The notes under the pieces are model-generated. The model ran no database searches, was not told where the DNA came from, and saw only the letters and a list, made by a program, of their open reading frames with translations. Below are positions 36,390-45,647 of a stretch of DNA of 64,000 bases, piece by piece. How positions within the stretch are numbered: position 1 is the stretch's first letter; each line of letters begins with the position of its first letter. The stretch comes from Colwellia ponticola. Its GTDB lineage: Bacteria > Pseudomonadota > Gammaproteobacteria > Enterobacterales > Alteromonadaceae. The stretch spans positions 62,001-126,000 of the forward strand of contig NZ_SZVP01000006.1 of the NCBI RefSeq assembly GCF_005885605.1. Direction: 5' to 3'. The position numbers were made by a program, and so were the translations under genes.

Positions 36390-37748
36390 TTATTGATATA
36401 TTTTATCTGCCCAACGCGCTAAACCTGCGGTAACACTACCAAAGTGATCGCCAACCACAATAGGAATGTTAGGCATTTGTTGTTGTAAAAATTCACTTAA
36501 TACTGGCGATTTAGCGGTGCCGCCAGTCACAAAAATTACTTCGGGCTGACAGCCTGCTTGCTGCACTGCCAAATGCATTATCTCAGCAATACTTGCTAGT
36601 GTGCGCTTGTTGGCTACGCGTAATGTTTCTTTGTTAACGTCGCTATAAAGTCCAGCGCTAATGTCATTGAGGTCGATGGTTTGTTTATCTTGTGCTGAGA
36701 GAGCAATTTTGGCTTGCTCAGCAGCATTGACTAATTGATAGCTCAGTTTTTGATCGTGCACAGTGACTAAGCGCTCTATCATGGCAGATTCTTTGGCGTC
36801 ACGTGATAGTTGCAATAAATCACGTCTGTTTTTAGCGCTATAAAACTCGGTTTGCTCATTAATGTTATTAATCGCTAGTGCTTGATAAAAGCTACTGGTT
36901 GGCATGGGCTTACCTGTTTTTAATAAACTATTCATCCCCAAACTCGGCATAATACCTTGTAGCGCTAATTGAATATCAAAATCATTACCGGCAACACGCA
37001 CACCAGAATGCGCTAGTAGATGCTCATTACGATTATCGTTATCGGTGAACTTAGGACTCATTAACAACATTGAACAATCGCTGGTACCACCACCAATATC
37101 AACCACTAGTACGCGGGTCTCTTTTGTTAATGAGGCTTCAAACTCAAAACCCGCTGCAACAGGTTCATATTGAAATTCAACCTCTTTAAAACCGACACGC
37201 TTAGCAGCATTAGTTAATACGGTAATGGCTTGTCGATTACTTTCTTCGCCGTGTAATCCTTGAAAATTAATAGGTCGACCAATAACGGTTCGTGTTACTT
37301 CTTTTTGTAATGCTTTTTCAGTGAGCTTTTTTACATTACTCATCATGCAGGCAACAATATCTTCAAAAAAGTCGATTTGAGCCGGGGCTAAACCACTCGC
37401 TCCCAGGAATGATTTAGGCGATTTGATGTAATAACCTTCTTCAGGGTCCTCAAGGTATTGTTCTAATGCTGTTTTGCCAAAGAGTAATTCAGTTGATATA
37501 CCATCAAACGATAATTCACGTAGCGCTGCTTTGCCTTTTAGTAACTGATTTTTACGCTCAGCAAGAAAGGCCGCTTGTTGTGTCGTTGGCAATTGTTGAG
37601 ACAGCCAATGACTGATTACATCGCGACTTGGCGCATAGAGATTAGAGGCAATGTATGACTCATCACCTAACAAGGGAATAATGTGTGGCTGACCATTGCG
37701 CATATTGGCAACACCGCAGTTAGATGTGCCGTAATCAAAACCTATCAT
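36390..37748 (-). CDS. yegD: YegD-like Hsp70-family protein
   Basis: Actin/Hsp70-fold ATPase of the YegD group, 452 residues (E. coli 450). The nucleotide-binding motifs are complete: phosphate 1 MIGFDYGTSNCGVANM at the very N-terminus, phosphate 2 VLVVDIGGGTSDCSMLLM near residue 210, and adenosine VIFVTGGTAKSPVLSEF near 405. There is no substrate-binding domain of the DnaK kind. The cellular role of the family is not well defined. It is monocistronic. Confidence 0.88.
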   Translation of the reverse strand: MIGFDYGTSNCGVANMRNGQPHIIPLLGDESYIASNLYAPSRDVISHWLSQQLPTTQQAAFLAERKNQLLKGKAALRELSFDGISTELLFGKTALEQYLEDPEEGYYIKSPKSFLGASGLAPAQIDFFEDIVACMMSNVKKLTEKALQKEVTRTVIGRPINFQGLHGEESNRQAITVLTNAAKRVGFKEVEFQYEPVAAGFEFEASLTKETRVLVVDIGGGTSDCSMLLMSPKFTDNDNRNEHLLAHSGVRVAGNDFDIQLALQGIMPSLGMNSLLKTGKPMPTSSFYQALAINNINEQTEFYSAKNRRDLLQLSRDAKESAMIERLVTVHDQKLSYQLVNAAEQAKIALSAQDKQTIDLNDISAGLYSDVNKETLRVANKRTLASIAEIMHLAVQQAGCQPEVIFVTGGTAKSPVLSEFLQQQMPNIPIVVGDHFGSVTAGLARWADKIYQ

Positions 37749-37925
37749 TATTAGTACCTATTTAACATCTAGCAGGAAAAAGCCGCGTAGCATACTGAGT
37801 AACTGATATAATCTCAAGTCTTGTGAGGTATTAATTTGCCGACTTTTTAACGCTACGGTTCATTTTGCTGGTAGTGTTTATTTTTTAGACGGTTAAAATG
37901 ATTGAAACGGTGTTGAGAATTAACG

Positions 37926-38315
37926 ATGAAATTAACGAAAACTAATCAAAAAATTGATAATAATATTTGTAAAGCACTAACGATTGCTTGTGAATCATCT
38001 TTGCATGATATTGCTGGCTTTGTTTGGTTAACCCATAGAGCCAACTACACTAATTTTCCCGCTAGTTTAGTGATCACTTGTGTCTTTAATAGCAATGATG
38101 ATATTGAGGCAATGAAAGCGCAACACCAAGATGAACAGTTACGCTTAACTATTCAAAAGCAATTAGTCAAAGTGGGCGTGGTAGTGAAAAATATAAAACA
38201 AAGCGTGCATTTTGATAGTGAGGAAGCCTGTCAGCAACAACATCGCGGCGAGTGGGATACACGTCTAGCGTTACGTGTTATCAAGCAAAAGCCAAATGCG
38301 GGTAAGGTTCACTAA
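37926..38315 (+). CDS. Conserved hypothetical protein (129 residues)
   Basis: ATG at 37926. A cytosolic alpha/beta protein without signal or membrane segments; stretches such as HDIAGFVWLTHRANYTNFPA and TIQKQLVKVGVVVKNIKQ are visible. Similar proteins in related marine bacteria are, as I recall, labelled Fis family regulators, but I see no Fis-type helix-turn-helix here and give no function. Confidence 0.65.
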   Translation: MKLTKTNQKIDNNICKALTIACESSLHDIAGFVWLTHRANYTNFPASLVITCVFNSNDDIEAMKAQHQDEQLRLTIQKQLVKVGVVVKNIKQSVHFDSEEACQQQHRGEWDTRLALRVIKQKPNAGKVH

Positions 38316-38369
38316 AAGCACCTTAACCTTAAATAAATAGCGTCATCGTAGCTTGTTTTAACTCGTATA

Positions 38370-38531
38370 ATACCAGTTTCATTAATTAGGTGATCTACTT
38401 TATACGCAGGAAAGACAGCCAAATACAAGGCGTTTATTTTAATAACTAGTTGTTCTAATTATAAAATAAATAACGCAGTAGTTGGTTGTTCTAACCAGTA
38501 GAAATGATCACATAGTTAGTGAGATTGGTAT
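38370..38531. repeat. MITE-like element B, 162 bp, with 26-bp terminal inverted repeats
   Basis: The left end ATACCAGTTTCATTAATTAG matches the reverse-complemented right end ATACCAATCTCACTAACTAT; over the first 26 bases, ending GTGATC on both sides, 21 match. Inside, GTTGTTCTAA recurs at two places. Non-coding. Confidence 0.7.
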
Positions 38532-38556
38532 AAATGAGCTGATAATAGGTTAAGCA

Positions 38557-38588
38557 TAAAAAAGCCTAAGGTGATATTCACCTTAGGC
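38557..38588 (-). terminator. Rho-independent terminator of proBA
   Basis: GCCTAAGGTGA and TCACCTTAGGC form an 11-bp perfect stem with a 3-base loop, followed on the minus strand by TTTTTT. About 50 bases after the proA stop. Confidence 0.88.
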
Positions 38589-38638
38589 TTAGTATGTCAA
38601 TTTAGCAGCTTACTGCTAATGGGTGTAAAACGTGTTAT

Positions 38639-39895
38639 TTATACTCTAACTTGACCATCACCAAAGACAACAAATTTCTCAGTTGTTAAGGCCTCTAATC
38701 CCATCGGACCGTAAGCATGCAGTTTACTCGTAGAAATACCAATTTCTGAACCCAAACCTAATTGGTTACCATCAGAAAAACGCGAAGACGCATTTACCAT
38801 AACAACAGACGAATTAATTTGGCGAACAAAATTTTGACCGCGTGAAATGTCTTGCGTGATAATCACTTCAGTATGATCAGAGGTATATTCATTAATATGA
38901 TTAATTGCCTGCTCATAGCTACTCACTACTTTTACCGCAATTTCTTGCGCTAAATATTCAGCGTGGTAATCATCTTCTGTTGCCAATTCAGCATTAGTGA
39001 AATAGCCAATACTGTCTTTACACGCATGAATTTTTACTTGTGCTGCGTCATTAAGGGCTTTAGCCGCTAACGGTAGAAACTTAGCACTAATATCACCATG
39101 GACTAAAACTGTTTCAAAGGCATTACAAGCACTTGGACGTTGAGTTTTACCATTAACTAAAATATTAATAGCTTTATCTAAGTCAGCGTATTTATCAATG
39201 TATAAGTGACAAACACCCTTGTAATGTTGAATTACAGGGATACGGCTGTTTTCAGTAACATAGCGAATAAGACCTTCACCGCCACGTGGGATAACTAAAT
39301 CAATCGTATCATTTTGCTGTAATAACTCTTCAATAACACTGCGGCTAGTATCGGGAATAACGCTGACAATATTTTTATCAATATTATGCTCTGTTAATAC
39401 TTGATGTAAGCAATTTGCGATAGCTAAATTAGAGTGAATAGCTTCTGAGCCACCACGTAAAATTACTGCGTTACCTGACTTTATACATAATGCTGCGGCT
39501 TCAGCAGTAACATTAGGGCGTGCTTCGTAAATCATAGCTATCACACCAAGCGGAATACGCATTTTGCCTACTTGAATGCCATTTGGGCGTAATGATAATT
39601 TATCAACATCACCGACAGGGTCAGCGAGGGCAGCAATCTCACGAATAGCAGAGCTAATGCCTTTAATGCCTTTATCATCTAGCACTAACCTGTCTAGCAT
39701 GGCTTGTGTTAAACCTTTCTCACGGCCAGCGATAATGTCTTTACTGTTTTCTTTGATAATTATCTCGCTATTGTGCTCAATGGCAGTAGCAATAGCGTTT
39801 AGTAGTGTGTTTTTTTCACTGGTGTTTAGCTGCGCAGCAACTCTACTGGCTTTTTTAGCTTGTTGTGCCATAGTGGCGATATTAAAGTCTGTCAT
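38639..39895 (-). CDS. proA: Glutamate-5-semialdehyde dehydrogenase (gamma-glutamyl phosphate reductase)
   Basis: Second step of proline synthesis: NADPH reduction of glutamyl 5-phosphate to the semialdehyde. 418 residues, equal to E. coli ProA (417). The aldehyde-dehydrogenase fold is clear; the catalytic Cys is in KTQRPSACNAFETVLVH. Other landmarks are GVIAMIYEARPNVTAEAAAL and SSRFSDGNQLGLGSEIGIST. It lies 66 bases downstream of proB in the same operon. Confidence 0.96.
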   Translation of the reverse strand: MTDFNIATMAQQAKKASRVAAQLNTSEKNTLLNAIATAIEHNSEIIIKENSKDIIAGREKGLTQAMLDRLVLDDKGIKGISSAIREIAALADPVGDVDKLSLRPNGIQVGKMRIPLGVIAMIYEARPNVTAEAAALCIKSGNAVILRGGSEAIHSNLAIANCLHQVLTEHNIDKNIVSVIPDTSRSVIEELLQQNDTIDLVIPRGGEGLIRYVTENSRIPVIQHYKGVCHLYIDKYADLDKAINILVNGKTQRPSACNAFETVLVHGDISAKFLPLAAKALNDAAQVKIHACKDSIGYFTNAELATEDDYHAEYLAQEIAVKVVSSYEQAINHINEYTSDHTEVIITQDISRGQNFVRQINSSVVMVNASSRFSDGNQLGLGSEIGISTSKLHAYGPMGLEALTTEKFVVFGDGQVRV

Positions 39896-39961
39896 TTTGC
39901 TCCTATTGTCTAAAAATTGTTGGCGAAAAATGTGTTATCACGGAAAGAAAATTTCGCTAGA

Positions 39962-41059
39962 TTATAAAATAACCATGTCATCACGATGTACCACAACATC
40001 GCCATAGTCATGTCCTAAAATAGCCGTAATATCATTACTATGTTTACCCATAATTCGCTTCAGGTCATAGTGGCTATATAAGGTAATACCTTTGGCTATC
40101 ACAGTATTATTTTCTGCATCTATCAGTTCAATGGCATCACCCGCTTTAAACCTATTGGTGACAGATTTTATACCTGCGGGTAATAAAGAAGCCCCTTGAT
40201 TAACTACTGCGTTAACAGCGCCGGGATCAAGTTTAATTTTACCGCGACTTTTTAAGGTATGTTTTAACCAATGTTTTTTAGCGCTAATAATATCTTTGTC
40301 ACCAGCAAAACGAGTACCTGGATTAACCTGTGCTAAAAGCGAGCTAAATACTTCACTTTTAGTACCATTAAGAATATAGGTGTTTATGCCGTGTTCAGTG
40401 GCTTTTTCAGCTGCTTGAATTTTAGTTTTCATGCCACCCTTAGCTAAAGGATTGCGACTTGTACCAGCCATGGCATAAATTTCATCGGTGATTTCATCTA
40501 TATTAGGGATTAAGACCGCATCGTCAGCGATGTTAGGGTCTTTGGTAAATACCCCATCAATATCACTTAATATAAATAAACTATCAGCTTCACAAGCTTG
40601 CGCTACTAATGCTGCAATATTGTCATTGTCGCCTATGGAAAGGGCTTGCGTGGTAACCGTATCATTTTCATTAACAATGGGTAATATACCATTAGCTAAT
40701 TGAATTTTGATGGTTTCCTGAATGCTTATATAGCGCTCTCTATCGGCTAAATCATTCTGTGTGATGAGTATTTGACTACAAGGAACATCAAAAAATCGTT
40801 GCCAGTTAGCCATCATTTGCATCTGACCAACACTAGACATTGCCTTTTTAGTGGCGAGTGATAACTCGGGGGAGCCATGTTGAATAATAGTACGACCAGC
40901 TGCGACACCGCCGGAGGACACTAAAATAATTTCTTTACCTTGCAGTTGACACTGAGTGATAAATTGCGCAATTGCTAAGATATATTGACCGCTACAACCA
41001 TCACTAGTTGGGGCGACTAAAGCACTACCAACTTTGATTACAGCTCTATTAAAGTCCAT
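39962..41059 (-). CDS. proB: Glutamate 5-kinase
   Basis: First and feedback-controlled step of proline synthesis. 365 residues (E. coli 367). The amino-acid-kinase domain (AVIKVGSALVAPTSDGCSG, IILVSSGGVAAGR, VNENDTV, SDIDGVFTKDP) is followed by a C-terminal PUA domain (about 275-365, starting near GKIKLDPGAVNAV). The ATG follows AGGAGAAC. First gene of proBA. Confidence 0.96.
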   Translation of the reverse strand: MDFNRAVIKVGSALVAPTSDGCSGQYILAIAQFITQCQLQGKEIILVSSGGVAAGRTIIQHGSPELSLATKKAMSSVGQMQMMANWQRFFDVPCSQILITQNDLADRERYISIQETIKIQLANGILPIVNENDTVTTQALSIGDNDNIAALVAQACEADSLFILSDIDGVFTKDPNIADDAVLIPNIDEITDEIYAMAGTSRNPLAKGGMKTKIQAAEKATEHGINTYILNGTKSEVFSSLLAQVNPGTRFAGDKDIISAKKHWLKHTLKSRGKIKLDPGAVNAVVNQGASLLPAGIKSVTNRFKAGDAIELIDAENNTVIAKGITLYSHYDLKRIMGKHSNDITAILGHDYGDVVVHRDDMVIL

Positions 41060-41455
41060 CTGTTCTCCTTATGTTATGCTTGACCCAGTATGCTATAAAT
41101 CGAGTAAAAACTCAATTGATAAGGTTATTGTTCATAATTTGAAGGTATAAAACGTATACTTTTAATCTTTTCATAACATATATATAGACAAGTGTTCATT
41201 TTACAAGGTTTCTCCTTACTAATAATGATCATTGCCCTACCATAAAATTATAATGTGTGTTTTTTATGCAAGTACAGAGCTTACTCGCAGTACTTCTTAT
41301 AAATGAACTTGTTTGTTAATCTGCGATAAAAAATTTTAATTATTGATTGAATCGTGATTAAATGGCGCTATCCATATTACCTTATACCATTACGCTAAAG
41401 AAGTGACCACTTTCTTATACGGATTGGTATACTTATTATTCGTTATTATTAAGCT
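41060..41455. other. Divergent intergenic region proB / acyltransferase
   Basis: 396 bases without a gene, presumably carrying promoters for both directions. Only the palindromic element at 41384-41430 is recognisable; it ends 25 bases before the acyltransferase ATG, so it may affect that message. Confidence 0.4.
41384..41430. repeat. Minimal palindromic element C of the ATACCA family (47 bp)
   Basis: Left ATACCATTACGCTAAAGAAG, right (reverse complement) ATACCAATCCGTATAAGAAA: the same ends as element A, now directly abutting, giving a fold-back of about 22 bp with one indel. Confidence 0.65.
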
Positions 41456-42379
41456 ATGCTAAATTTTTTACCCGCAAAAGTGATCGGCTTTTTATCTATT
41501 ACCCTTTATATAATTAATACTATATTTTGGTTGTTACCTATTTTAGTTTTTTCTTTATTTAAAGCCTTAATACCACTAAATACTTCTAAAAAAGTATTTA
41601 GTTATTTACTTGATTTAATGGCGAGTAATTGGGTTGCTATTAACAGTGTTATCCAAAAAATATTCACTAAAACAACCATTGTAGTCACTGGCTTAGAAGA
41701 CCTTAAAATCGACGATTGGTATTTAGTGTTAGCAAACCATCAAAGCTGGGTTGATATTGTGGTATTACAGCGAGCATTACACGGTAACATTCCTTTTTTA
41801 AAGTTTTTTCTAAAAAAAGAACTCATTTATATACCTTTATTAGGGCTAGCCTGGTGGGCACTCGACTTTCCTTTTATGAAACGCTATAGCCAAGCCTTTT
41901 TAAAGAAAAATCCTCATCTGCGCGGTAAAGACTTAGAAACAACCCGCAATGCTTGTGCTAAATTTAAGCATAAACCTGTCAGTGTAATGAATTTTATTGA
42001 GGGCACTCGCTTTACCCAAAAAAAACATGATATGCAAGGTTCCCCGTTTAAAAACCTGCTTAAGCCTAAATCAGGTGGCATCTCTTTTGTACTAGATGCC
42101 ATGGGAGAGCATTTAGCTAAAATTGTTGACGTGACAATTTATTACCCTGAAGGCATTCCTAACTTTAGTGACTTTATTTATGGGCAAGTAGGGACGGTTT
42201 ATATTGATATTCAAACGTATGATATTGACAGTGAACTGGGGCATATCGATTTTTCAGACCGTAATGACCGAATTGCTTTTCAAAAATGGTTAACTCAGTT
42301 TTGGTCTGATAAAGATAAAAAGCTCGAGGCGTTGAAGCATAAGCATAGTGAGCCAAATAATAACGCTTTGGTGGACTAG
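41456..42379 (+). CDS. Lysophospholipid acyltransferase (PlsC/YihG family)
   Basis: Inner-membrane 1-acyl-glycerol-3-phosphate acyltransferase-like enzyme, 307 residues. An N-terminal membrane helix (about 8-38), then motif I NHQSWVD (H95, D100), motif II around PFMKRYSQAFL and motif III FIEGTRFT. Length and C-terminal region fit E. coli YihG (310), an alternative acyltransferase that shapes the acyl composition of phospholipids. Nearby yihI also recalls the E. coli neighbourhood. Confidence 0.85.
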   Translation: MLNFLPAKVIGFLSITLYIINTIFWLLPILVFSLFKALIPLNTSKKVFSYLLDLMASNWVAINSVIQKIFTKTTIVVTGLEDLKIDDWYLVLANHQSWVDIVVLQRALHGNIPFLKFFLKKELIYIPLLGLAWWALDFPFMKRYSQAFLKKNPHLRGKDLETTRNACAKFKHKPVSVMNFIEGTRFTQKKHDMQGSPFKNLLKPKSGGISFVLDAMGEHLAKIVDVTIYYPEGIPNFSDFIYGQVGTVYIDIQTYDIDSELGHIDFSDRNDRIAFQKWLTQFWSDKDKKLEALKHKHSEPNNNALVD

Positions 42380-42441
42380 TACCGCCTTTTTGGGTCATGG
42401 TTTGCTCGAGGCTAAACTACTTAATAGTGAAGGTATTTTAA

Positions 42442-42993
42442 ATGAAGTCAATTGAAGAGCAGTTAGCGCGCTATAAAAGTGTTCATTTAAATCAAAAAAA
42501 TATTAATACGCATTTTATTGGTGTACCTTTAATCGTTTTCGCGGTTACGCTCATGCTTAGTGCGATTACTATTGAAATAAATCTCGATAACGTCTTAAGT
42601 ACAGAGGGGACGCTAAGCTTTACTTTAGCTATGGTCATCTTTGCTTTTGTCGCTTTGTATTATGCCGCCTTACACCGTTTATTAGCGTTGGGTATGCTGA
42701 TTTATCTCTTAATTAATTTATTTGTTGCACAATTATTTAGTGACAGTGAAGGTCTGCTTTATATCGCGTTAGCTTTATTTGTTGTTGGTTGGATTATTCA
42801 ATTTATTGGTCATTATTATGAGAAGGCTAAACCTGCCTTTGTTGATGATTTAAGTCAGTTTTTAATTGGGCCTTTATTTTTAATGGCTGAAGTCTATTTT
42901 TTCTTAGGTTTAGAGTCGAGATTACAGGCGGATATTACTAAATTAGCCATAGAAAAACGTAACGCACTATCCGATAAAGCCAGTTCTAAATAG
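42442..42993 (+). CDS. DUF962/Mpo1-like membrane protein
   Basis: 183 residues with four to five membrane helices. The start MKSIEEQLARYKSVHLNQKN, then NTHFIGVPLIVFAV, and the later HYYEKAKPAFVDDLSQFLIG are the DUF962 (yeast YGL010w/Mpo1) signature, with conserved His residues. In yeast Mpo1 is an Fe(II)-dependent dioxygenase of fatty-acid alpha-oxidation; activity here is inference. It follows the acyltransferase by 62 bases in the same direction. Confidence 0.8.
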   Translation: MKSIEEQLARYKSVHLNQKNINTHFIGVPLIVFAVTLMLSAITIEINLDNVLSTEGTLSFTLAMVIFAFVALYYAALHRLLALGMLIYLLINLFVAQLFSDSEGLLYIALALFVVGWIIQFIGHYYEKAKPAFVDDLSQFLIGPLFLMAEVYFFLGLESRLQADITKLAIEKRNALSDKASSK

Positions 42994-43008
42994 TGCATCG
43001 TCATTTAT

Positions 43009-43866
43009 TTAGCGTTGTCGAATAACGCCTTCCTGCATAGTAGAAGCAACTAACTGACCTTGACGGTTGTATATTTGCCCACGAACTAAGCCTCTACCAT
43101 TACTTGCCGACGGACTATCCATACAATAAAGCAACCAATCATCAAAGCGAAATGGGCGATGAAACCACATAGCGTGATCTATGGTGGCAATTTGAAAGTT
43201 AGGGTGCCAATGGCTAGCGCCATGAGGAAGTAATGCCGTTGGTAAAAAGTTTAAGTCGGAAGTATAAGCGAGCATATAAGTATGTATGCCTAAATCATCA
43301 GGCAAATCACCGTTAGCTTTTATCCACATTTGACTGGCAGAATCAGTGGCTGTTGGCTGTAACCAGTTATATTGCTGAACAGGGCGCATATCAATAGGCT
43401 TCTCAGCTAAAAATTTCTCGCGTATAGGCTCAGGTATATACTGTTGATTGTCTCTAATGAAGTCCATAAATGAGGGCAACTCTTCAGGCGGTGTTACATC
43501 AGGCATGATATCTTGATGATCAAAGCCTGTTTCAGTATGTTGAAAAGAGGCAGTCATATAAAAAATAGCTTTACCATTTTGCACAGCTTGCACTCTACGT
43601 GTGCTAAAACTTGAGCCATCACGAATGTTTTCTACTTCATAAACAACCGGCAAACTGGCATCGCCTGGGCGTAAAAAGTAAGAATGTAGTGAGTGAACAA
43701 ATCGATTAGCGACAATAGTCTCTTGCGCGGCTGAGAGTGCTTGGCCCATTACTTGGCCGCCAAAAAGTGAATTAAAGCCTAAATCTTGACTTTGTCCACG
43801 ATAGATACCTTGCTCAATCACTTCTAATGTTAATAACGCTGATAATTCATCTAATACACGTGTCAT
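43009..43866 (-). CDS. tesB: Acyl-CoA thioesterase II
   Basis: Double-hotdog thioesterase hydrolysing medium and long acyl-CoA; 285 residues (E. coli TesB 286). Landmarks: GQSQDLGFNSLFGGQVMGQA, VHSLHSYFLRPGD, and in the second half ATIDHAMWFHRPFRFDDWLL and SNGRGLVRGQIYNRQGQLVA. The catalytic triad Asp is expected in ATIDHAMWF. It is convergent with the Mpo1-like gene. Confidence 0.95.
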   Translation of the reverse strand: MTRVLDELSALLTLEVIEQGIYRGQSQDLGFNSLFGGQVMGQALSAAQETIVANRFVHSLHSYFLRPGDASLPVVYEVENIRDGSSFSTRRVQAVQNGKAIFYMTASFQHTETGFDHQDIMPDVTPPEELPSFMDFIRDNQQYIPEPIREKFLAEKPIDMRPVQQYNWLQPTATDSASQMWIKANGDLPDDLGIHTYMLAYTSDLNFLPTALLPHGASHWHPNFQIATIDHAMWFHRPFRFDDWLLYCMDSPSASNGRGLVRGQIYNRQGQLVASTMQEGVIRQR

Positions 43867-44043
43867 TTTTTACCTATATATCAAAGACTATTTGATGATA
43901 AATTCACTAATTTAAGTTAACTAGTGTAATCGCTATTGATGTTATAAGTAAAGTGGGTTAAATTTCGTTCAAATTACTGTTAGTTATTCATAAAGACAAT
44001 TATAAAGACAATCATAAAATAATTAGACTAGGGAAGGGAAGTT

Positions 44044-44301
44044 ATGGCCGTAATTAGGCAAAGAGAAGAGCTGCTTGAGAGACGGCAAAAAGTGCTAGAC
44101 AATACAGATGAGCTTTGGCAAGACTTAACCTTAGCCCAAAAGTTTTCTGCCAGTAGCCTAACCCAATTTGGTTATAAACTTAATTTCATTAGAGATTTTC
44201 ATGATACCCATGTGGCCGTGTTAAGCTGTAATGACACTATTGCTGTTATTTCTAAAGGTGGAGAAATCAACACTCACCCAAATATTAAAATTCGCTCCTA
44301 A
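44044..44301 (+). CDS. Small conserved hypothetical protein (85 residues)
   Basis: ATG at 44044 with AAGGGAAG upstream. Starts MAVIRQREELLERRQKVLDN (helical, charged) and ends in a beta-like part (HVAVLSCNDTIAVISKGGEI). No signal peptide. Followed by a terminator, so a real transcription unit. No function recognised. Confidence 0.65.
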   Translation: MAVIRQREELLERRQKVLDNTDELWQDLTLAQKFSASSLTQFGYKLNFIRDFHDTHVAVLSCNDTIAVISKGGEINTHPNIKIRS

Positions 44302-44334
44302 GTTCAGCTGAGGTTCAACTTAAGTTCAAGAAAT

Positions 44335-44361
44335 AAAAAAGTGCTGAGAGCGCTTTTTTTG
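44335..44361 (+). terminator. Rho-independent terminator after the 85-residue gene
   Basis: AAGTGCT-gag-AGCGCTT forms a 7-bp stem with one mismatched G-T type pair, followed by a T run. 34 bases after the stop. Confidence 0.65.
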
Positions 44362-44434
44362 TTTCTTTTTCCTGCATTTAATCCATTAATGACGTAAAAT
44401 AGCGGTCATTATTAGTAAAGAAGTTATTGTAATC

Positions 44435-45043
44435 ATGTCTCGTTCAAAAAAATCTAGAAAACCAGGTGGAGCACCAACGGCTAAACCTAAGTTAAGTAAG
44501 CAAGAATTAGAAAAAGTAGAAAAACGTATCCGTAAAAAAACCGGTAAAGTGTCGGGCAATCGCCAGAAAGAAGCTAAACCACAATTCGCTGATGATAATA
44601 ATAAAGCGGGTAATAAAGACCCACGTCTTGGTAGTAAAACGCCCATTGTCTTAGGGAAAGCAATTAGCAAACAAGAAAAATCAGCACAAGCTAAAGCTAC
44701 TAGCGCCAAAGTTTCTCCTATTGCTAAGGTACGTTTTGTTGATAGCACCGATGCTGAGTTACCTTTAAAACAAGCGCTAACAGCAGAGCAAGAGTTAGAC
44801 GCTATTGAAGAAGACGAGATGTTACAAAGCATTTTAGCTAAACAAGAAGCTAATATTGACTTAACGGAACAAGATGTTAATTACTACAATGACATGATGG
44901 ATCGCCACCAAGCGTTATCAGCTGAATTAGGTCTTGATGAAGAAGATGAATTTAGCGAGAGTGATGAAGTAAACGACAACGAAGATGATTTGTGGGATAA
45001 ATTAGATCGCACAGATTTTTCAGACTTTGAAAACAAAGAGTAA
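44435..45043 (+). CDS. yihI: Der GTPase-activating protein YihI
   Basis: Modulates the GTPase Der in 50S ribosome assembly. 202 residues (E. coli 169). The basic N-terminus MSRSKKSRKPGGAPTAKPKL and RIRKKTGKVSGNRQKE are the YihI hallmark, the centre has LDAIEEDEMLQSILAKQE and the end is very acidic (EDEFSESDEVNDNEDD). It is followed six bases later by the DUF2489 gene, its usual partner in related bacteria. Confidence 0.9.
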   Translation: MSRSKKSRKPGGAPTAKPKLSKQELEKVEKRIRKKTGKVSGNRQKEAKPQFADDNNKAGNKDPRLGSKTPIVLGKAISKQEKSAQAKATSAKVSPIAKVRFVDSTDAELPLKQALTAEQELDAIEEDEMLQSILAKQEANIDLTEQDVNYYNDMMDRHQALSAELGLDEEDEFSESDEVNDNEDDLWDKLDRTDFSDFENKE

Positions 45044-45048
45044 TCCGA

Positions 45049-45537
45049 ATGAGTGATTTTTGGTTCTATGCTTTGTTACTTGCTACTATTATTGTCATTG
45101 CGCTCGCGTTTTATGCCGGTAAATTATTAAAACAGCTTGCCGAGCAAAAAAACCAACAAGCGCAACAAAAGTTAGCCCAGCAGCAAGCACTAAAAAAACA
45201 CGATAAAAAAATACTCGATAGTGTGTTATTAATTACCCGCGCTATGCAAGCGCAGCAGTGTGAGTTTGATGAAGGTTGCTGGCGCTTATCGGTATTGCTA
45301 TCGTCTTTGAAGACATTCACTGACTTGTCTGCTCAGTTTCCGAGTATTTACGCGCTCTATGATGAAATTAAAGATATGGCTATTCTTGATGCGCGTAAAC
45401 AGTTAACTAAAAAAGAGCGGATGCGAGAAGATTATAAGCGGATGACAGCGTTAAATACTATGCACGATGATGTGGTTACTGATTTAACTAACCTGTATGA
45501 GTTTACCTCCGAACAACTGACTCGTTTAGCAAGCTAA
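45049..45537 (+). CDS. DUF2489 family membrane-anchored protein
   Basis: 162 residues, one N-terminal membrane helix (FWFYALLLATIIVIALAFYA) then a Gln/Lys-rich coiled-coil (about 24-50) and a helical domain with CEFDEGCWRLSVLLSSL. This looks like DUF2489, a family of unknown function found next to yihI. Probably in one operon with yihI (gap of five bases). Confidence 0.82.
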   Translation: MSDFWFYALLLATIIVIALAFYAGKLLKQLAEQKNQQAQQKLAQQQALKKHDKKILDSVLLITRAMQAQQCEFDEGCWRLSVLLSSLKTFTDLSAQFPSIYALYDEIKDMAILDARKQLTKKERMREDYKRMTALNTMHDDVVTDLTNLYEFTSEQLTRLAS

Positions 45538-45546
45538 CACAATAGC

Positions 45547-45584
45547 ATCAAGCGCAATAATCATTCTCTGTTATTGCGCTTGAT
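45547..45584 (+). terminator. Terminator-like hairpin between the yihI operon and hemN
   Basis: ATCAAGCGCAATAA and TTATTGCGCTTGAT form a perfect 14-bp stem with a 10-base loop just after the DUF2489 stop. No clear T run follows, so rho-independence is uncertain. Confidence 0.5.
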
Positions 45585-45647
45585 CAATACCGGCAAACCA
45601 CAATCGGCTATAATATTTTCGTTAATTACATCAAACGGTAAGAAAAT

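Larger units (their letters stand above)
38316..38638. other. Intergenic region holding a palindromic repeat element and the proA terminator
   Basis: 323 bases without a gene: the MITE-like element B (38370-38531) and the minus-strand terminator (38557-38588). Confidence 0.5.

Noticed and set aside
37926-38315. Fis family transcriptional regulator
   Set aside because: No Fis-type helix-turn-helix is visible; left as hypothetical.
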